A stretch of 6,450 nt of DNA, taken from NCBI GenBank assembly GCA_026395775.1, contig JAPLYA010000006.1, positions 1 through 6,450 on the forward strand, read 5' to 3'. Positions within the stretch are counted from its first letter, which is position 1, and every line of letters begins with the position of its first letter. Below, piece after piece: positions 5,209 through 6,450 of this stretch. The notes under the pieces are model-generated. The model did no database searches. It saw only the letters and a list, made by a program, of their open reading frames with translations, and was not told the DNA's origin. The position numbers were made by a program, and so were the translations under genes. This DNA is from Candidatus Pacearchaeota archaeon. Its GTDB lineage: Archaea; Nanobdellota; Nanobdellia; Pacearchaeales; GW2011-AR1.

Positions 5209-6210
5209 ATGACAGAAGAATCATATGGCGGAAATAATGGGATAAGCAAAGGCAAAGCCATGTTTACTAAAAAAACAGCATCAAGCATCAAGGCTTCAAT
5301 TAAAGAAAAAAAAGAAGCTTCCAATCCCAATTCCGAATTAGATTTGGAAAGTTATAGAAAAGCAGGAGAAATAGCTAGAAAAATAAAAGAATTTGCCAGA
5401 AGTATAATTAAAAAAGAAGTTAAACTTGTGGAAATTGCAGATAAAGTTGAAAATAAAATTCTCGAGTTAGGAGGAAGGCCCGCTTTCCCTGTTAATCTCT
5501 GTATAAATGAGATTGCTGCCCATGACACCCCAAAATATGGGGATGAGAGAACAACTTATGGCTTGCTAAAAATAGATTTTGGAGTTGCTGTTCAAGGCTG
5601 TATTTGTGATGTTGCTTTTTCTCTTGATCTAGAAAATAATGAAGAGAATAAAAAATTAATTGAATCTTCAGATAAAGCTTTAGCAGAAGCTTTGAAAGTA
5701 ATCAAAAAAGATGTGGAGATTTATAAAATAGGGAGCAAAATTCATGGGATAATAACAGCTTCTGGTTTTGCTCCAATAAGAAATTTATCAGGGCATGAAG
5801 TTTCCAGCTATCAGATTCATGCTGGCTTAACTATTCCTAATTATGATAATGGAAATGAGAATAAGCTACCTGAAGGAGCTTATGCAATTGAACCTTTTTC
5901 TACAAATGGGCAAGGTTTAGTCTATGAAGGAGCTAGTTCAGGAATATACAGATTTGAACAGATAAAAGGAGTCCGTGATATGTCTGCTAGAAAAATTTTA
6001 GAGTTTATTCTTGAGGAATATAAGACAATGCCCTTCTGCGAAAGATGGTTGATAAAAATATTTGGTACAAAAGCTAAACTTAGCTTGAGTTTCCTACAAA
6101 GAGAAGGAATAATCGCTCAATATCCTCAGCTGATTGAAAAAGGTAAAGGTAAGGTTTCCCAGGCAGAAACAACTGTTCTAGCTTTGGATGAAACTGAAGT
6201 TTTGTGCTGA
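5209..6210 (+). CDS. map: Methionine aminopeptidase, type II
   Basis: A 333-residue cytosolic metalloenzyme that removes initiator methionine from nascent proteins. The pita-bread fold has the full metal-binding set: D123 (KIDFGV), D134 (CDVAFS), H196 (LSGHEV), E228 (AIEPFS) and E320 (SQAETTV). The substrate-binding H105 (IAAHDTP) and H204 (QIHAG) are also present. The inserted helical subdomain between H196/E228 and the last glutamate (about 250-300) marks type II, as in archaea and eukaryotes. Archaeal enzymes are usually about 290-300 residues and begin near 'YRKAGEIARKI', here residue 49. This one carries about 45 extra N-terminal residues, rich in Lys and Ser. The TATA box 25 bases before ATG 5209 supports that start; M18 is the only nearby alternative. 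It is transcribed alone. Confidence 0.95.
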   Translation: MTEESYGGNNGISKGKAMFTKKTASSIKASIKEKKEASNPNSELDLESYRKAGEIARKIKEFARSIIKKEVKLVEIADKVENKILELGGRPAFPVNLCINEIAAHDTPKYGDERTTYGLLKIDFGVAVQGCICDVAFSLDLENNEENKKLIESSDKALAEALKVIKKDVEIYKIGSKIHGIITASGFAPIRNLSGHEVSSYQIHAGLTIPNYDNGNENKLPEGAYAIEPFSTNGQGLVYEGASSGIYRFEQIKGVRDMSARKILEFILEEYKTMPFCERWLIKIFGTKAKLSLSFLQREGIIAQYPQLIEKGKGKVSQAETTVLALDETEVLC

Positions 6211-6220
6211 ACCTGTTGGT

Positions 6221-6260
6221 AAATAGTAAACTATTTCAGTCGCAGGGTTGTGAGTTTTTT
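6221..6260 (+). terminator. Probable terminator after the aminopeptidase
   Basis: A 6-bp hairpin (AAATAG/CTATTT, 6221-6236) is followed, after the 19-nt motif, by a T6 run at 6255-6260. Archaeal RNA polymerase stops mainly at T-tracts, so the T6 is the likely end point. The hairpin is too far from it for a bacterial-type terminator. Confidence 0.4.
6228..6246 (+). repeat. Post-stop 19-nt motif, copy 2
   Basis: The second copy of AAACTATTTYAGTYGCARG starts 18 bases after the aminopeptidase stop. It overlaps a hairpin of AAATAG (6221-6226) and CTATTT (6231-6236). The local fold differs from copy 1, so the primary sequence is what is conserved. Confidence 0.5.
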
Positions 6261-6344
6261 AGTTAGGAAAACAATTTTTAAGCCAATGAACACAATTAAA
6301 AAGTAAACTAAAGCACCTATGAGGATTCTTTCATTTTAATAACA

Positions 6345-6362
6345 TTTTTAAACTTTTTAAAC
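6345..6362 (+). promoter_or_regulatory. Doubled TATA-like element TTTTTAAAC x2
   Basis: The 9-mer TTTTTAAAC occurs twice head to tail. Each contains a TTTTAAA core like the box used at 3218. Start sites 26 bases downstream would fall at about 6375 and 6384, the first being the opening base of the palindromic element. No gene start is seen downstream within the window. Confidence 0.45.
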
Positions 6363-6374
6363 ATTGTTGTGGTG

Positions 6375-6446
6375 TAAAACATTACGACATGCACCTATTC
6401 GTGGTCATGCCACACTATGACAAGTCGTGGTAATGTTTTATTTTTT
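6375..6446 (+). ncRNA. Candidate structured RNA or palindromic element
   Basis: TAAAACATTA (6375-6384) pairs perfectly with TAATGTTTTA (6431-6440). Inside this 10-bp stem two hairpins fit end to end: CATGCAC (6388-6394) with GTG-gt-CATG (6401-6409), and CCAC (6410-6413) with GTGG (6427-6430). Only three bases (6385-6387) remain unpaired at the resulting three-way junction. An alternative pairing of CGAC (6385-6388) with GTCG (6424-6427) extends the outer stem instead. T6 follows at 6441-6446, and a TATA box sits at the right distance upstream. Promoter, fold and T-tract together suggest a short RNA gene. A transposon end or an ordinary terminator are the alternatives. It is not a tRNA. Confidence 0.4.
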
Positions 6447-6450
6447 GGGG

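Noticed and set aside
6389..6433. 14-codon plus-strand frame (MHLFVVMPHYDKSW) inside the palindrome
   Set aside because: Too short, and its sequence is fixed by the inverted repeats; structure explains the region better.
6395..6448. Open minus-strand frame at the right edge, possibly the end of a gene
   Set aside because: Only 17 codons are visible, no recognisable C-terminus, and it lies within the palindromic element.
1..6450. CRISPR arrays, tRNA or rRNA genes
   Set aside because: No regularly spaced repeats of CRISPR size, no T-loop or cloverleaf pattern, and no rRNA-like sequence were seen.

Overview
The window is an AT-rich stretch of archaeal chromosome. It encodes a two-ring Cdc48/VAT-type AAA+ ATPase with an archaeal N-domain, a type II methionine aminopeptidase and a NOL1/NOP2/sun-family RNA m5C methyltransferase. 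Several genes have TATA boxes (TTTTAAA, ATATTTAAA) centred about 25 nt before the ATG, which implies leaderless transcripts. Low GC, compact spacing and small unfamiliar genes fit a DPANN-type archaeon (Woesearchaeota/Pacearchaeota-like). That placement is an inference from style, not a demonstrated affiliation.

Layout: (1) 1-69, minus strand: the first 23 codons of a gene with a zinc-ribbon N-terminus, most like an insertion-sequence transposase. It has the strongest Shine-Dalgarno (SD) sequence in the window, which an upstream arm could hide in a hairpin. (2) 70-402: a non-coding region rich in small hairpins and a spaced direct repeat. (3) 403-3192, plus strand: a tight three-gene cluster of a zinc-ribbon/AbrB-like protein, a 45-residue charged ORF and Cdc48. 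(4) 3246-3554: an unrecognised 102-residue protein with its own promoter. (5) 3617-5025: an RNA m5C methyltransferase overlapping by 4 nt a separate COG3270-like PUA-type protein. The pair looks like bacterial RsmF cut in two. (6) 5209-6210: methionine aminopeptidase with a lysine-rich N-terminal extension. (7) 6211-6450: non-coding, with a motif shared with the end of the preceding transcription unit, a T-tract, a doubled TATA-like box and a foldable three-way-junction element followed by T6.

Functionally the middle of the window is protein and RNA housekeeping: unfolding of substrates (Cdc48), rRNA or tRNA methylation (methyltransferase plus RNA-binding partner) and removal of initiator methionine. 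The two edges look accessory. The best candidates for something undescribed are the structured element at 6345-6446, the methyltransferase/PUA junction with its A6 run, the conserved 19-nt post-stop motif, and the SD-hiding hairpin before the transposase.
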